NCBI RefSeq assembly: GCF_011045125.1
Contig: NZ_JAAKZF010000031.1
Coordinates: 1-64,000 of the forward strand
Length of the DNA stretch: 64,000 nucleotides
Source of the DNA: Allomesorhizobium camelthorni
GTDB taxonomy: Bacteria; Pseudomonadota; Alphaproteobacteria; Rhizobiales; Rhizobiaceae
Reading direction: 5' to 3'
This document shows positions 9,316-17,927 of this stretch, in pieces. The notes beneath the pieces are model-generated. The model was not told the origin of the DNA. It made no database searches and worked only from the letters and a program-made list of their open reading frames with translations. How positions within the stretch are numbered: position 1 is the first letter of the stretch; every line of letters starts with the position of its first letter. The position numbers were made by a program, and so were the translations under genes.

Positions 9316-9724
9316 CAAGCTTCGCGATCAGACGCCCGAAACGACGGCCCTTATCCATCGCCGCGCCGTCCTGCCCGTGGCCTTTCAGGCGAGTGTAGAA
9401 CAGGTTGGCGCCGAGTTCTTCCGCCACCTGATCGGGGAGGGGCCTGACCTCGCCCTTCGATGCCGAAAAGCCGTGGATATAGATGATGGAGATGGGCGTT
9501 TTGACATGGGTCATCGGGTCGGCCCAGACGATCTCCTTCTCCAGCCCATCGCGTATGCCCGGAACACGGCTTTCGGAACGGTCGAGATAGCCGGCTGGGT
9601 CGTCGCCGATCACTGAAGCATCGAAGGTGATGCGTGTGTCGACGGGAACGCGCGGCCCCGCGGCGTAGAGCACTGCGAGCGAAACGGCCAATACGACAAG
9701 AGCGGTCAAAATCCGGCGCCTCAC
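9316..9724 (-). pseudogene. truncated alpha/beta-hydrolase gene (5' part only)
   Basis: From a GTG at 9724 with GGAG 6 bases upstream, the frame encodes a membrane-anchor helix and then a normal hydrolase N-terminus. The oxyanion-side motif IIYIHGFSASKGEVRPLPDQ and the conserved LKGHGQDGAAM are both present. Family similarity then stops at about residue 122. The frame runs on through the antisense of the MFS gene to a stop at 9236. The catalytic Ser, Asp and His regions that should follow are missing, so more than half of the gene has been lost, most simply by a deletion with its junction near 9355. The remnant cannot be an active hydrolase. Confidence 0.75.
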
Positions 9725-9867
9725 GTAGTTCTCCGACAGCAACGATGGTTGGCGCTGCGGATCTCCCGAAGCACAAGCGCAACGCGCTGAAGGACCTACA
9801 GGCTTCCGCATTTCCCGCCAAGCGTCCGGTGGATTTTTCTCCCGTTCTGCGTGTGGCCGGACCAGGC

Positions 9868-9925
9868 TTGACGTGCAGTTTAAGACGGAGTATTTAACCA
9901 ATAGGATAATTAACCGAACGGTATA
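9868..9925 (+). promoter_or_regulatory. Promoter with two tandem operator dyads for the arsR-type operon
   Basis: TTGACG (9868-9873), 17 bp and TATTTA (9891-9896) form a good sigma-70 promoter. Overlapping the -10 and running downstream are two dyads 16 bp apart, TTAACC-AATA-GGATAA (9894-9909) and TTAACC-GAAC-GGTATA (9910-9925). Their position fits autorepression by the ArsR-type product of the first gene. Confidence 0.65.
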
Positions 9926-9932
9926 TGACGTC

Positions 9933-10283
9933 ATGCCCCCGGACCAACTCGACGCCACCTTTGCCGCTTTGGCCGACCCGACGAGGCGGGCGATCCTGGC
10001 GCGCCTCGCTTCGGGGGAGGCCTCCGTCAACGAACTTGCCCAGCCTTTCGCCATGAGCCTGCCGGCGGTTTCCAAGCATCTCAAGGTCTTGGAGCGCGCC
10101 GGACTGATCTCTCGCGGCCGCGAGGCGCAGTGGCGGCCCTGCCGGCTCGAGGCCGGTCCGCTCAAGGAGGTTTCCGATTGGGTCGAGAATTACCGCCGTT
10201 TTTGGGACGACAGTTTTGATCGTCTCGGCGACTATCTGCATGAACTGCAAACCAGGGAGAAGCCTGATGGCCCAAGCAAATAA
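9933..10283 (+). CDS. ArsR family winged-helix regulator
   Basis: This 116-residue helix-turn-helix protein has the ArsR-family core from ALADPTRRAILARLASGEASV through the recognition helix SLPAVSKHLKVLERAGLI (about residues 42-59). No CxC metal site is visible. It belongs to the subgroup usually encoded next to SRPBCC (AHSA1) proteins, as here. I chose the ATG at 9933 because the longer frame from 9873 would start within the -35 element. It overlaps the next gene by 17 bp and heads a five-gene run to 12595. It probably represses its own operon through the dyads at 9894-9925. Effector unknown. Confidence 0.88.
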   Translation: MPPDQLDATFAALADPTRRAILARLASGEASVNELAQPFAMSLPAVSKHLKVLERAGLISRGREAQWRPCRLEAGPLKEVSDWVENYRRFWDDSFDRLGDYLHELQTREKPDGPSK

Positions 10284-10728
10284 GAAAGCCGGGCAAGCCG
10301 AATTCGAGCTTGCCATCACCCGCATCTTCAACGCGCCACGCAGCCTGGTGTTCAAGGTATGGAGCGCGCCGGAGCACCTGATGCGCTGGTGGGGTCCGAA
10401 GGATTTTACCTGCACGCTGGCCAGGACGGATTTCCGGCCGGGCGGCGCATGGCGCACCTCCATCCGCTCGCCCGAGGGGACCGATCACGGCGCCCGTGGC
10501 GTCTATCGCGAAATCGTTGAGCCGGAACGCCTTGTCTTCACTTTCGCCTGGGACGACGGCAGCGAAACGCTGGTCACGGTGACATTCGAAGACCACAACG
10601 GCCGAACCAAGCTGACTTTCCGTCAGGCGCCGTTCGAAACGGTCGAAAGCCGCGATTCGCATCAGGAAGGCTGGGGCGAATGCCTCGACCGGCTGGAAGC
10701 ATACCTGGCGTCCGCGCCCGCAACTTGA
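10267..10728 (+). CDS. SRPBCC (AHSA1-like) protein
   Basis: A protein of 153 residues with the START/Bet v1-like fold of the AHSA1 group, which forms a hydrophobic ligand cavity. The signature FNAPRSLVFKVWSAPEHLMRWW is near residues 20-41, followed by GGAWRTSI, RLVFTFAW and the closing LTFRQ and HQEGWGECLDRLEAYL segments. It starts at an ATG inside the end of the ArsR gene. ArsR-SRPBCC pairs are very common. The ligand is unknown, and the context suggests response to or handling of a small hydrophobic compound. Confidence 0.87.
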   Translation: MAQANKKAGQAEFELAITRIFNAPRSLVFKVWSAPEHLMRWWGPKDFTCTLARTDFRPGGAWRTSIRSPEGTDHGARGVYREIVEPERLVFTFAWDDGSETLVTVTFEDHNGRTKLTFRQAPFETVESRDSHQEGWGECLDRLEAYLASAPAT

Positions 10729-10751
10729 CGCAACCCATGGGAGGAACCGCA

Positions 10752-11675
10752 ATGTCGCAACCGCTTCGTTCAACTCCTGTCCCGGAACTGCCGCGCCGGA
10801 TCTTTGACTACTATTCGCGGCCGGAAGGCATGTCGGACGCCGGCAGGCATTCCGGGCTGCTCCAAAACCTGCCGAGTAATGTCGCCGCGCTGACCGAAAT
10901 CGTCCAGGGACTGGCAATCCATCAATACGCCGTGTCCTACTACGGGGTGACCGTGCCAGAGGCTCGGAAGCGCGAATCCCATATTCGCCCGGTCGAGGCG
11001 ATCCTGGATGAAATCCTGGCTTTGGACGGTCGGCCGCTCGCCGAGGCGCGGCCGCCCGAAAAGCGCATCGTTGGTGTTTGCCATCACTTCGCGCTGCTGC
11101 TCGTAGCCATGCTACGCGCCCACGGGATTCCCGCGCGCTACCGCTCCGGCTTCGGTTCCTATTTCAACGCGCCGTATTTCGAGGATCATGTGGTTTGCGA
11201 ATACTGGAGTGCCGAGAAGGGACGCTGGGCGTTGGCCGATCCGCAATTCGACGAGAAATGGCGTGCAGGCGCGAAGATCGATCACGACGTGCTCGACGTG
11301 CCGCGCAACCGCTTCCTGATTGCCGCCGACGCGTGGTCGCAGTGCCGCGCGGGTAAGGCAGATCCGTCGAAATTCGGCATATTCGCGGGCGACCTGCGCG
11401 GCCTCTGGTTCATCGCCGGAAGTCTGGTGCGCGACATTGCCGGCCTCAACAAGGTCGAGATGCTGCCCTGGGATTGCTGGGGCGCGGTGCCGCGGCCCAG
11501 GGAGCTTTCCGAGGATCAGTTCGCCTTCTTCGATCGGCTCGCCGAACTGACGCAGGATCCGGACGCGTCATTCGACGACCTGCGCCGGGTCTATGAAAGC
11601 GACGAGCGCCTGCGCGTGCCGAAAACCGTGTTCAACGCCGTGTTGCAGCGACCGGAAGCCATGGAAGCTGCATGA
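10752..11675 (+). CDS. transglutaminase-like superfamily protein
   Basis: This 307-residue protein carries the Cys-His-Asp triad of the transglutaminase-like fold: Cys110 in GVCHHFALL, His146 in FEDHVVCEYW and Asp163 in WALADPQFD. These are also the spacing and strand contexts of the superfamily. It has no signal peptide and is probably cytoplasmic. GGGAGGAA lies 6 bases before the ATG. It follows the SRPBCC gene by 23 bp and precedes the GFA gene by 28 bp, so it should be in the same operon. Members range from peptidases to deglycosylating enzymes, and the substrate cannot be inferred. Confidence 0.8.
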   Translation: MSQPLRSTPVPELPRRIFDYYSRPEGMSDAGRHSGLLQNLPSNVAALTEIVQGLAIHQYAVSYYGVTVPEARKRESHIRPVEAILDEILALDGRPLAEARPPEKRIVGVCHHFALLLVAMLRAHGIPARYRSGFGSYFNAPYFEDHVVCEYWSAEKGRWALADPQFDEKWRAGAKIDHDVLDVPRNRFLIAADAWSQCRAGKADPSKFGIFAGDLRGLWFIAGSLVRDIAGLNKVEMLPWDCWGAVPRPRELSEDQFAFFDRLAELTQDPDASFDDLRRVYESDERLRVPKTVFNAVLQRPEAMEAA

Positions 11676-11703
11676 ACGAGACGACAAGCAAGGACAAAGC
11701 GAG

Positions 11704-12153
11704 ATGAAGAAGACCTATCACGGCAGTTGCCACTGCGGCGCGGTGCGCTTCGAATGCAAGCTCGACCTGGCGCCGGCCGGCCGCCGTTCCGAGCCCGAAT
11801 TGCCGGGCGTGTGGTGGACATCGACCTTCCGCTGCAACTGCTCTTCCTGCATGAAGACCCGGCTGTGGAAGGGTTTTGCCCGTGCGGGCGATTTCCGCCT
11901 GATCGAGGGGCAGGATGCGCTTGCCGACTACCGGTATGCCAGCAGGCAAATCCACCATTTCTTCTGCCGGAACTGCGGGGTCCACACGTTCGGCAACGCC
12001 AGTTTCGAGCAGATGGGTGGAGCGTTCTATGCGGTGAACATCTACTGCCTCGACGACGCCAGCGACGCCGAACTTGCCGAAGCGCCGATCATCTATGAGA
12101 ATGGCCGTGACGACGACTGGGAGCATCCGCCCGCCGAAACGCGATATTTCTGA
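11704..12153 (+). CDS. GFA family zinc-binding protein
   Basis: A 149-residue member of the GFA (glutathione-dependent formaldehyde-activating enzyme-like) family. The zinc ligands are visible as Cys9 and Cys11 (SCHCGAVRF), Cys44, Cys46 and Cys49 (CNCSSC), and Cys88 and Cys91 (FFCRNCG). Despite the family name, most members have no proven role in formaldehyde oxidation. It is fourth in the ArsR-led operon. Zinc binding is secure from the motifs; a catalytic role is not. Confidence 0.85.
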   Translation: MKKTYHGSCHCGAVRFECKLDLAPAGRRSEPELPGVWWTSTFRCNCSSCMKTRLWKGFARAGDFRLIEGQDALADYRYASRQIHHFFCRNCGVHTFGNASFEQMGGAFYAVNIYCLDDASDAELAEAPIIYENGRDDDWEHPPAETRYF

Positions 12154-12184
12154 GCCGGCGGCTCCGGTGAACCGTGGGGGCAGC

Positions 12185-12595
12185 ATGAACGACGAAGCGC
12201 TCGCCAGGACCTTGCCCCGCGCGCTGCTGGTTCTTCGGATCACGCTCGGCCTCTTCCTGCTGCAATGGGGCGTCGAAAAGTTCATCGTGCCGGAAAACAC
12301 CGTCGGCATCTGGGGCTTCTTCTACGGCATCAGCGTGCCGCAGATGTCGGCCTATGTTTTCGGCGTCGTCGAGATCGCCATTGCGATCTGCCTGTTCCTC
12401 GGCCTGTTCCGCACAGTCGCCTATGGTGCGGCGATGATCCTGCATGCCATCAGCGTCGCCGTTTCCTGGCCGGTCCTGATCCAGCCATGGGCCGATCCGG
12501 CAAACCATCTGTTTATCGCCGGAGTGCCGGTTCTGGGCGGCTTCGTCGCGCTGTTCCTCCTGCGCCGTTGGGATCGCGGGCTGCTCGATCGCTGA
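12185..12595 (+). CDS. DoxX-like integral membrane protein
   Basis: A 136-residue protein with four hydrophobic helices (about residues 14-33, 53-75, 78-95 and 108-126) and the DoxX-family feature LLQWGVEKFIVPE after helix 1. Such proteins are linked to thiol or oxidative-stress complexes in some bacteria, but this one is uncharacterised. It is the last gene of the ArsR-led cluster, with the upstream GTGGGGGCAGC as a weak ribosome site. A 129-bp gap separates it from the aidB-like gene. Confidence 0.75.
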   Translation: MNDEALARTLPRALLVLRITLGLFLLQWGVEKFIVPENTVGIWGFFYGISVPQMSAYVFGVVEIAIAICLFLGLFRTVAYGAAMILHAISVAVSWPVLIQPWADPANHLFIAGVPVLGGFVALFLLRRWDRGLLDR

Positions 12596-12724
12596 GCGCC
12601 GCCCGCAGCAACAAGCCTTTGTCGGGGATTTTCGTCGCGCGCCCTGCGCCGGTTCGGCTATAAGCCTTGCACGGCGCATCCGGATTCGGCCGTGGGCGCC
12701 CGGAAAACTGTTGAAGGACGTTGC

Positions 12725-14350
12725 GTGACGCACGAGGTGACGAACCAGCCCCCGCCGCTGACGGGAAGCAACGCCTGGCGTGGCGATCCGCTGCTGGTGC
12801 AACTGGCCGAGGATTTTTCCGAACCGGTGCGCAAGGAACTCGACCAGATCGGCCGCTTCGTCCTCACGCACGAGGCGCAGGAACTGGCTCGACTCGCCAA
12901 CACCGAAACGCCCAAGCTCAGAACGCACGACCGGCAGGGCAGGCGCCTCGACATCGTTGAAGCCCATCCGGCCTATCATGCGCTGCTACGCCGCTCTGTG
13001 GCCAATGGGCTGCATTCTTCGATCTGGGAGAACGGCAGCGCCGAAACCGGCAAGCGCCATCAGGTGCGCGCCGCGCGCTTCTATCTGACCGCCGAGTTGG
13101 AGACCGGCCATCTCTGCCCGATCACGATGACCAGCGCCTCGCTGGCCGCATTGATGGCCAGCCCAAAACTGTTTCGCGAATGGGCTCCGCGCGTCACCAC
13201 CCGCAAATACGACCAGAGCCAGAAGCCGCCGGTAGAAAAGACCGGGCTGACGCTCGGCATGGGCATGACCGAGAAGCAGGGCGGCACCGATGTGCGGGCC
13301 AACACCACCCGCGCCGAACGCGCCGGCAGCGGCTTCTATCGCCTGACCGGGCACAAATGGTTTATGTCGGCGCCGATGTCGGATGCGTTCCTGGTGCTGG
13401 CGCAGGCGAGTGAAGGCCTGTCGTGCTTTTTGGTGCCGCGTCTTCTGGGCGACGGTTCCGGCAACGGCTTCCGCTTCCAGCGCCTCAAGGACAAGCTCGG
13501 CAACCGTTCGAATGCCTCATCGGAAGTGGAGTTCGTCAACGCCATTGGCGAAATGGTCGGCGAACCCGGGGCAGGGGTGAAGACGATCATGGACATGGTC
13601 ACCCTGACCCGGCTTGATTGCGCCGTCGCTTCGTCGGCGATCATGCGCGCCGGCCTTGCCGAAGCGGTGCACCACACGCGCCACCGCCAGGTTTTCGGCG
13701 CGGTCCTTATCGATCAGCCGCTGATGCAACGGGTTCTGGCCGACATGGCGCTCGACGTCGCCGGCGCGACCGCGCTGTCGCTGCGGCTTGCACGCTCCTT
13801 CGACGAGGCCGCCAACGACCGCGGCGAGGCGGCTTTCGCCCGCGCCATGACGCCGGTGGTCAAATACTGGGTGTGCAAGACCGCGCCGGCGCTGCTCTAC
13901 GAGGCGATGGAGTGCCTCGGCGGCAATGGCTATGTCGAGGAAGCTCCGCTCGCCCGCTATTATCGCGAAGCCCCGGTCAACGCCATTTGGGAAGGCTCGG
14001 GCAACGTCATGGCGCTCGACGTGCTGCGGGTTCTCGGCCGCGCGCCGGGTCTTTTCGACGATGTGCTTTCAGGCATAGAGCGCGACCTTGGAGCGAGCGG
14101 GCACGGTACGATCGGCGTGCTGCGCGCAGCCATGCAGGTCGCATCCTCGGACGAGGGCTCTGCCCGCATCCTGACCGAGCAGCTGGCGCTGTCGGCCGCC
14201 GCGGCCGAGCTACGGCGGCTGGGGGCAGGTCGCATCGCCGACGCCTTCATCGAAACCCGGCTCGCCGGCCAGTGGCGCGGCACTTACGGCATGATCGACG
14301 CGCGTCACGATGCGCGCATGATCATCGATACGCTCTATCCCGCCAACTGA
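12725..14350 (+). CDS. aidB: AidB-like acyl-CoA dehydrogenase
   Basis: This flavoprotein of the acyl-CoA dehydrogenase superfamily resembles AidB, the adaptive-response isovaleryl-CoA dehydrogenase-like protein. With the GTG at 12725, which has AAGGA six bases upstream, it is 541 residues, the same length as E. coli AidB. Recognisable segments are LGMGMTEKQGGTDVRANTT (substrate and FAD loop), GHKWFMSAPMSDAFLVLAQ, ECLGGNGYVEE and YREAPVNAIWEGSGNVMALDVLR, where the dehydrogenase signature lies. E. coli AidB binds DNA and is induced by alkylation stress; no Ada-type site was seen here. Its 3' end overlaps the convergent AEC gene by 16 bp. Confidence 0.88.
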   Translation: MTHEVTNQPPPLTGSNAWRGDPLLVQLAEDFSEPVRKELDQIGRFVLTHEAQELARLANTETPKLRTHDRQGRRLDIVEAHPAYHALLRRSVANGLHSSIWENGSAETGKRHQVRAARFYLTAELETGHLCPITMTSASLAALMASPKLFREWAPRVTTRKYDQSQKPPVEKTGLTLGMGMTEKQGGTDVRANTTRAERAGSGFYRLTGHKWFMSAPMSDAFLVLAQASEGLSCFLVPRLLGDGSGNGFRFQRLKDKLGNRSNASSEVEFVNAIGEMVGEPGAGVKTIMDMVTLTRLDCAVASSAIMRAGLAEAVHHTRHRQVFGAVLIDQPLMQRVLADMALDVAGATALSLRLARSFDEAANDRGEAAFARAMTPVVKYWVCKTAPALLYEAMECLGGNGYVEEAPLARYYREAPVNAIWEGSGNVMALDVLRVLGRAPGLFDDVLSGIERDLGASGHGTIGVLRAAMQVASSDEGSARILTEQLALSAAAAELRRLGAGRIADAFIETRLAGQWRGTYGMIDARHDARMIIDTLYPAN

Positions 14351-15270
14351 GCCGTAATCGCCAAAACCATCGGTATCGTGAAGAAGGCGATGACGGTCTG
14401 TATGGTAGTGGCTGCGGCGTAGAGCTCGGCGTCGCCGCCAAGTTGGCGCGCCAGCAGATAGCCGTTCATCGCGGTCGGCACCGCCGCGCAGAGAGCCAGA
14501 TAAAGGAGCTCCTGGCCTTCGACGCCGAATGTGGTTGCCATCGCGACCAGCAGCGCCGGGAAAAATGCAAGCTTCAGTACCACCGGAACGATGATCGGCG
14601 CTCGCGGCCGCAACAGGTCGTGCACCCGCAGCCCGGCGCCGATCGTCACCAGCCCCATACCGAGTGCGGCGCGGCCGAGCAGATCGAGCGTCTCGTTGAG
14701 CGGTCCGTAAAGCCCGAAGGGCGATGCGCGCATCAATATCGCCGAGAGCGAGGCTAGGATGAGCGGGTTGGTGGCAATGCCGCGGCCGATCTTCGCCCAG
14801 TTTGCCGAGCGGTCGGCGAAGCGCGTCACCACGAACACCGACGCCAGATTGATCGGGATGATGATCACCGCCATCACCAGCGCGACGACCGCCATGCCGG
14901 CCGGCGGAAATATCTTCTGCGCTATTGCCAGCGCGATGAAGCCGTTCCAGCGAACGGAGGTCTGGAAGATCGAGGAAAACTCGCTGGCCTTGGCCAGGCC
15001 GACCCGTTCGAGCAGCGGCCACAGGCAGAACGTGAAGGCGCACATGGCAAGCACGGCCACGAGCAGCGCTGCGATCATCGCGTTGAGGCCGAGCCCGGAA
15101 AAATCCGCGTTGAGGATCGTGATGAACAGCAGCGCCGGATAGAGCACCCAGTAGCCGAGCTGTTCGAGGCCGCTCCATGCCGCCGGATCGACCAGCGGCA
15201 GCCGCCGCACGATGTTTCCCGCCAGGATGAGCAGGAAGACCGGCAGGATGCTCTCGAAGATGGCCAGCAT
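14335..15270 (-). CDS. AEC family transporter (auxin efflux carrier-like)
   Basis: A 311-residue inner-membrane carrier with about ten hydrophobic helices in two inverted halves, as in the AEC/bile-acid-sodium-symporter-like group. It begins MLAIFESILPVFLLILAGNI, the usual AEC start. The halves contain the polar breaks FQTSVRWNGFIALAIA and AAVPTAMNGYLLARQLGG, which resemble the crossover motifs of the family. Typical substrates are malate, malonate or other carboxylates, and none can be assigned. The frame stays open upstream, but the hydrophobic start at 15270 fits the family. Its 3' end overlaps the aidB-like gene tail to tail. Confidence 0.82.
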   Translation of the reverse strand: MLAIFESILPVFLLILAGNIVRRLPLVDPAAWSGLEQLGYWVLYPALLFITILNADFSGLGLNAMIAALLVAVLAMCAFTFCLWPLLERVGLAKASEFSSIFQTSVRWNGFIALAIAQKIFPPAGMAVVALVMAVIIIPINLASVFVVTRFADRSANWAKIGRGIATNPLILASLSAILMRASPFGLYGPLNETLDLLGRAALGMGLVTIGAGLRVHDLLRPRAPIIVPVVLKLAFFPALLVAMATTFGVEGQELLYLALCAAVPTAMNGYLLARQLGGDAELYAAATTIQTVIAFFTIPMVLAITAQLAG

Positions 15271-15437
15271 TCGGGATTGTTCCGGTGGGGAGAACGAGGG
15301 AGGGGTGACGGAACGCCTATAGGACGGATGTGTTTGGCTTATCAACAGAGGAGTCCGTCGCGTTAACCTTAATGAATGGTTTCCATTGCGGGCGACGCCG
15401 GCAAGTCCCACTGTCTTCCGGACCAAGCAGGATTCCC

Positions 15438-15992
15438 ATGCCGCGTGTTCTGACATCCTTTCTGACCTTCCACTGGGCCGCCGCTTTCGCCCTTCTGGCG
15501 ATGGCATGCGTCATGGGCGGTGACGGCGGCGCGGCGCGGGCGCTGGCTATGCTGGGGTTGACCGAGAGCGGTCTGCCCGATTTCGCCAGTGGCTCCGCCT
15601 CGATATTTCTCCCGCTGGCCTCGGCCATCTGCGCGATGCTTTTCTTTTGGGCCTTCGCTACATGCATGTTCAGCGACCCGGATGCCGAAGGCGACGGCGA
15701 TGTCCTGCGCATGGCCTTCGCATCGGCAGCCTTGCTGATCTCGCTGCTGATGATCTGCGGATCGGTGAATTTCGCCGCCGGGCTCTACCCGGCCATCGCC
15801 GTTCATCTCGCGGCGCTGCTCGCCTCGTATCTGGCGATACAGGCCGAGCGCCTTGCGGCGATGATGTCGGCGTCTCCAAGCCAAGGCGACATCCGCGCCG
15901 CCGCCCGCCTCATGGCGCTCGGCGCCGCCCATATTTCCACGCTGTCGCGCCTCTCTGGACGCGCCGACGCAAATTTCGGCGGAGGCCGCTGA
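15438..15992 (+). CDS. hypothetical inner-membrane protein
   Basis: I do not recognise this protein. From the ATG at 15438, with AGGA 7 bases upstream, it has 184 residues. There are about four hydrophobic segments: residues 5-25, 50-75, 88-110 and 112-133. The C-terminal 45 residues are polar and alanine-rich and probably cytoplasmic. A GDGG motif lies between helices 1 and 2. Its TGA overlaps the ATG of the next gene, so the two are translationally coupled and probably function together in the membrane. Confidence 0.65.
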   Translation: MPRVLTSFLTFHWAAAFALLAMACVMGGDGGAARALAMLGLTESGLPDFASGSASIFLPLASAICAMLFFWAFATCMFSDPDAEGDGDVLRMAFASAALLISLLMICGSVNFAAGLYPAIAVHLAALLASYLAIQAERLAAMMSASPSQGDIRAAARLMALGAAHISTLSRLSGRADANFGGGR

Positions 15993-16303
15993 TGCGCTAC
16001 GTGCTCGCGCTCTGGGCCGCGCCGCTGCTCATATTCTGGGGCTGGTACGGCCTTTCCTACAACAACATCCATTTCGGCTATGTCATGCTGACCCGCCAGG
16101 CCCATGACCTCGTGTTCCAGCTCTACGGCGAGATGCTTGGCATCGACCCCGAAATCATTCCGGGCATGGTGGCGAAAGCCTGTGTCGTCGACACGCTGTT
16201 CCTGCTCGCCATCTACGCATTTCGCCGCCGTCGGCAACTCGCCGTCTGGGCAAAGATCCGCCGTGCGCGTTATCTTGGCGTGATTTCCTCACCAAGCGCG
16301 TGA
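15992..16303 (+). CDS. small conserved inner-membrane protein
   Basis: This 103-residue protein starts with a hydrophobic helix ([20 protein letters not shown]), has a polar middle with [16 protein letters not shown], then a second helix near residues 63-76 followed by a strongly basic tail ([17 protein letters not shown]). It looks like a two-helix membrane protein with a positively charged cytoplasmic end. I recall similar proteins in related rhizobia but know no function. It begins within the stop codon of the preceding membrane protein. Its last 34 bp overlap the end of the convergent ruvX. Confidence 0.7.
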   Translation: MRYVLALWAAPLLIFWGWYGLSYNNIHFGYVMLTRQAHDLVFQLYGEMLGIDPEIIPGMVAKACVVDTLFLLAIYAFRRRRQLAVWAKIRRARYLGVISSPSA

Positions 16304-16755
16304 AGCCGATCCAGCACGCCTTGCAGGATGAAGGCGGCCGCCGCCGAATCGATCTTCGTCTTCCGCTTGGCGCGCGACATGTCCATCTCGATCAGCGTGC
16401 GTTCGGCCGCGACGGTCGACAGCCTCTCGTCCCAGAAGGCGAAGGGCAAGTCGGTCATCCTTGCGATGTTGCGGACGAAGGCGCGCGAAGCCTGGGCGCG
16501 CGGTCCCTCGCTGCCGTCCATGTTGACCGGCAGGCCGATCGCCACCGCACCGGCATTCTCCCGCCTAAGCAGGTCGAGCAGGGCCGCCGCGTCGGCTGAA
16601 AACTTCTTTCGGACGATGACCGGGCGCGGATGCGCGAAGGAAAGGCCGCGGTCCGATACCGCCACGCCTATGGTCTTGTCGCCGAGGTCGAGCCCGGCCA
16701 GTGTCTTGCCGCCGGCCAGGTGGGCGGGTAGTTCCTCGATTGTCGAGATGCTCAA
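16270..16755 (-). CDS. ruvX: Holliday junction resolvase-like protein RuvX (YqgF)
   Basis: A YqgF/RuvX nuclease of 161 residues with the RNase H-like fold, linked in E. coli to 16S rRNA 5' maturation and described as a putative Holliday junction resolvase. Acidic active-site residues are Asp23 ([16 protein letters not shown]), Glu110 ([11 protein letters not shown]) and Asp136 ([12 protein letters not shown]). The [15 protein letters not shown] loop is also characteristic. I placed the start at the TTG at 16755 because homologues begin just before the STIEELPA segment. The ribosome site (GGA about 13 bases away) is poor, so the start is uncertain. It is divergent from the UPF0173 gene. Confidence 0.87.
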   Translation of the reverse strand: MSISTIEELPAHLAGGKTLAGLDLGDKTIGVAVSDRGLSFAHPRPVIVRKKFSADAAALLDLLRRENAGAVAIGLPVNMDGSEGPRAQASRAFVRNIARMTDLPFAFWDERLSTVAAERTLIEMDMSRAKRKTKIDSAAAAFILQGVLDRLHALGEEITPR

Positions 16756-16833
16756 GGCGCTGTGGCTTTCCTTTGACTTGGATCGCCCGCGTTCTATCCT
16801 TTCGGCGAGGAAAAATCGAGGAGACGCCCTGCC

Positions 16834-17541
16834 ATGAAACTCACCTGGTTCGGACATTCGGCCTTTCGCGTGGAGGCCGGCGGCGCCAAGATCCTGATCG
16901 ATCCTTTCCTTACCGAGAATCCGTCGTGGAAAAAGCCGTGGCAGGGTGCGGCCGAAGGCATAACCCATGTCCTGCTTACCCATGGCCACAGCGATCATAT
17001 CGGCGACGCCGCGGAGATCCTGAAGGCGACAGGCGCAATGCTCGTCGCCAATTTCGAGGTCTGCATGTTTCTGGTTGGCAAGGGCGTCAGCGGCGACAGG
17101 ATAAATCCTGGCAATCTCGGCGGCACGGTCGATTGCGGCGGCTTCACCACCACCTTCGTCCAGGCGTTGCATTCCTCCTCATTTCCGGGCGAGGGCGGCC
17201 AGAACACCTATCTCGGCAATCCTGGCGGCCTCGTTCTGCATTTCCCGGACGAGCGCACGCTCTACCACATGGGCGATACCGACATCTTCTCCGATATGGC
17301 GTTGATCAGTGAGTTGCACGAGCCGAAGATCGGCATCGTGCCGATCGGCGACCGCTTCACCATGGGCGGCGCGGTAGCGGCGCTCGCCTGCCGCCGCTTC
17401 TTCAAGTTCGAGACCGTGATTCCCTGCCACTACGCCTCCTTCGGCATGATCGACCAGACCGCCGAAAAATTCACGACCGGCATGGAAGGCTCGGGCGTCG
17501 ACGTCGTATTGCCGAAGATCGGTGAGGCGCGGGACATTTAG
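16834..17541 (+). CDS. UPF0173 metal-dependent hydrolase
   Basis: A metallo-beta-lactamase-fold hydrolase of the UPF0173 family, 235 residues, with the metal-binding THGHSDH motif at residues 49-55. His7 (WFGHSAF) and Asp23 (LIDPF) are in the usual positions and later ligands are in YHMGDTDIF and CHYASF. GGAGA is 10 bases before the ATG. The physiological substrate is unknown; relatives resemble the UlaG/RNase Z-type fold. It stands between ruvX and the gatC promoter. Confidence 0.88.
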   Translation: MKLTWFGHSAFRVEAGGAKILIDPFLTENPSWKKPWQGAAEGITHVLLTHGHSDHIGDAAEILKATGAMLVANFEVCMFLVGKGVSGDRINPGNLGGTVDCGGFTTTFVQALHSSSFPGEGGQNTYLGNPGGLVLHFPDERTLYHMGDTDIFSDMALISELHEPKIGIVPIGDRFTMGGAVAALACRRFFKFETVIPCHYASFGMIDQTAEKFTTGMEGSGVDVVLPKIGEARDI

Positions 17542-17571
17542 CTCCGAACAGACTGAAACCGGACATCATTG

Positions 17572-17600
17572 TTGCGCTCCGTTTGCCACGCCGGTATAGC
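17572..17600 (+). promoter_or_regulatory. Putative promoter of gatC
   Basis: TTGCGC (17572-17577), a 17-bp spacer and TATAGC (17595-17600) lie 36 bp upstream of the gatC start. They are the best sigma-70-like match in the gap and would drive gatC, the GNAT gene and gatA. Confidence 0.45.
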
Positions 17601-17635
17601 GCGGGCGACCGATCCCCTTCTTGCCCGAGGCACGA

Positions 17636-17923
17636 ATGTCCGTTGATCTTCAGACAGTGAAGCGCGTTGCGCATCTCGCCCGCATTGCGGTGACCAACGA
17701 AGACGCCGAGCGCATGACCGGCGAACTCAACGCCATACTGGGTTTCGTCGAGCAACTGAACGAGGTTGACGTGACCGGGGTCGAGCCGATGACTTCGGTC
17801 ACGCCGATGGAGATGAAGAAACGCGCCGACATAGTCACCGATGGCGGCAAAGCCGGCGACATCGTTGCCAACGCGCCTGCCACTGACGAGAACTTTTTCC
17901 TCGTGCCCAAGGTCGTGGAGTAG
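17636..17923 (+). CDS. gatC: aspartyl/glutamyl-tRNA amidotransferase subunit C
   Basis: GatC is the small linker subunit of the GatCAB complex, which converts Glu-tRNA(Gln) or Asp-tRNA(Asn) to the amidated forms. It is 95 residues, the typical length. The N-terminal [20 protein letters not shown] and the C-terminal [12 protein letters not shown] that wraps around GatA are both classic. The ATG at 17636 gives the canonical start. It is followed after 4 bp by a GNAT gene and then gatA. gatB is not in this window. Confidence 0.93.
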   Translation: MSVDLQTVKRVAHLARIAVTNEDAERMTGELNAILGFVEQLNEVDVTGVEPMTSVTPMEMKKRADIVTDGGKAGDIVANAPATDENFFLVPKVVE

Positions 17924-17927
17924 CGCC

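Noticed and set aside
9873-9932. Earlier start for the ArsR-family gene
   Set aside because: It would lie within the -35 element and translate the operator dyads; the conserved domain begins after 9933.
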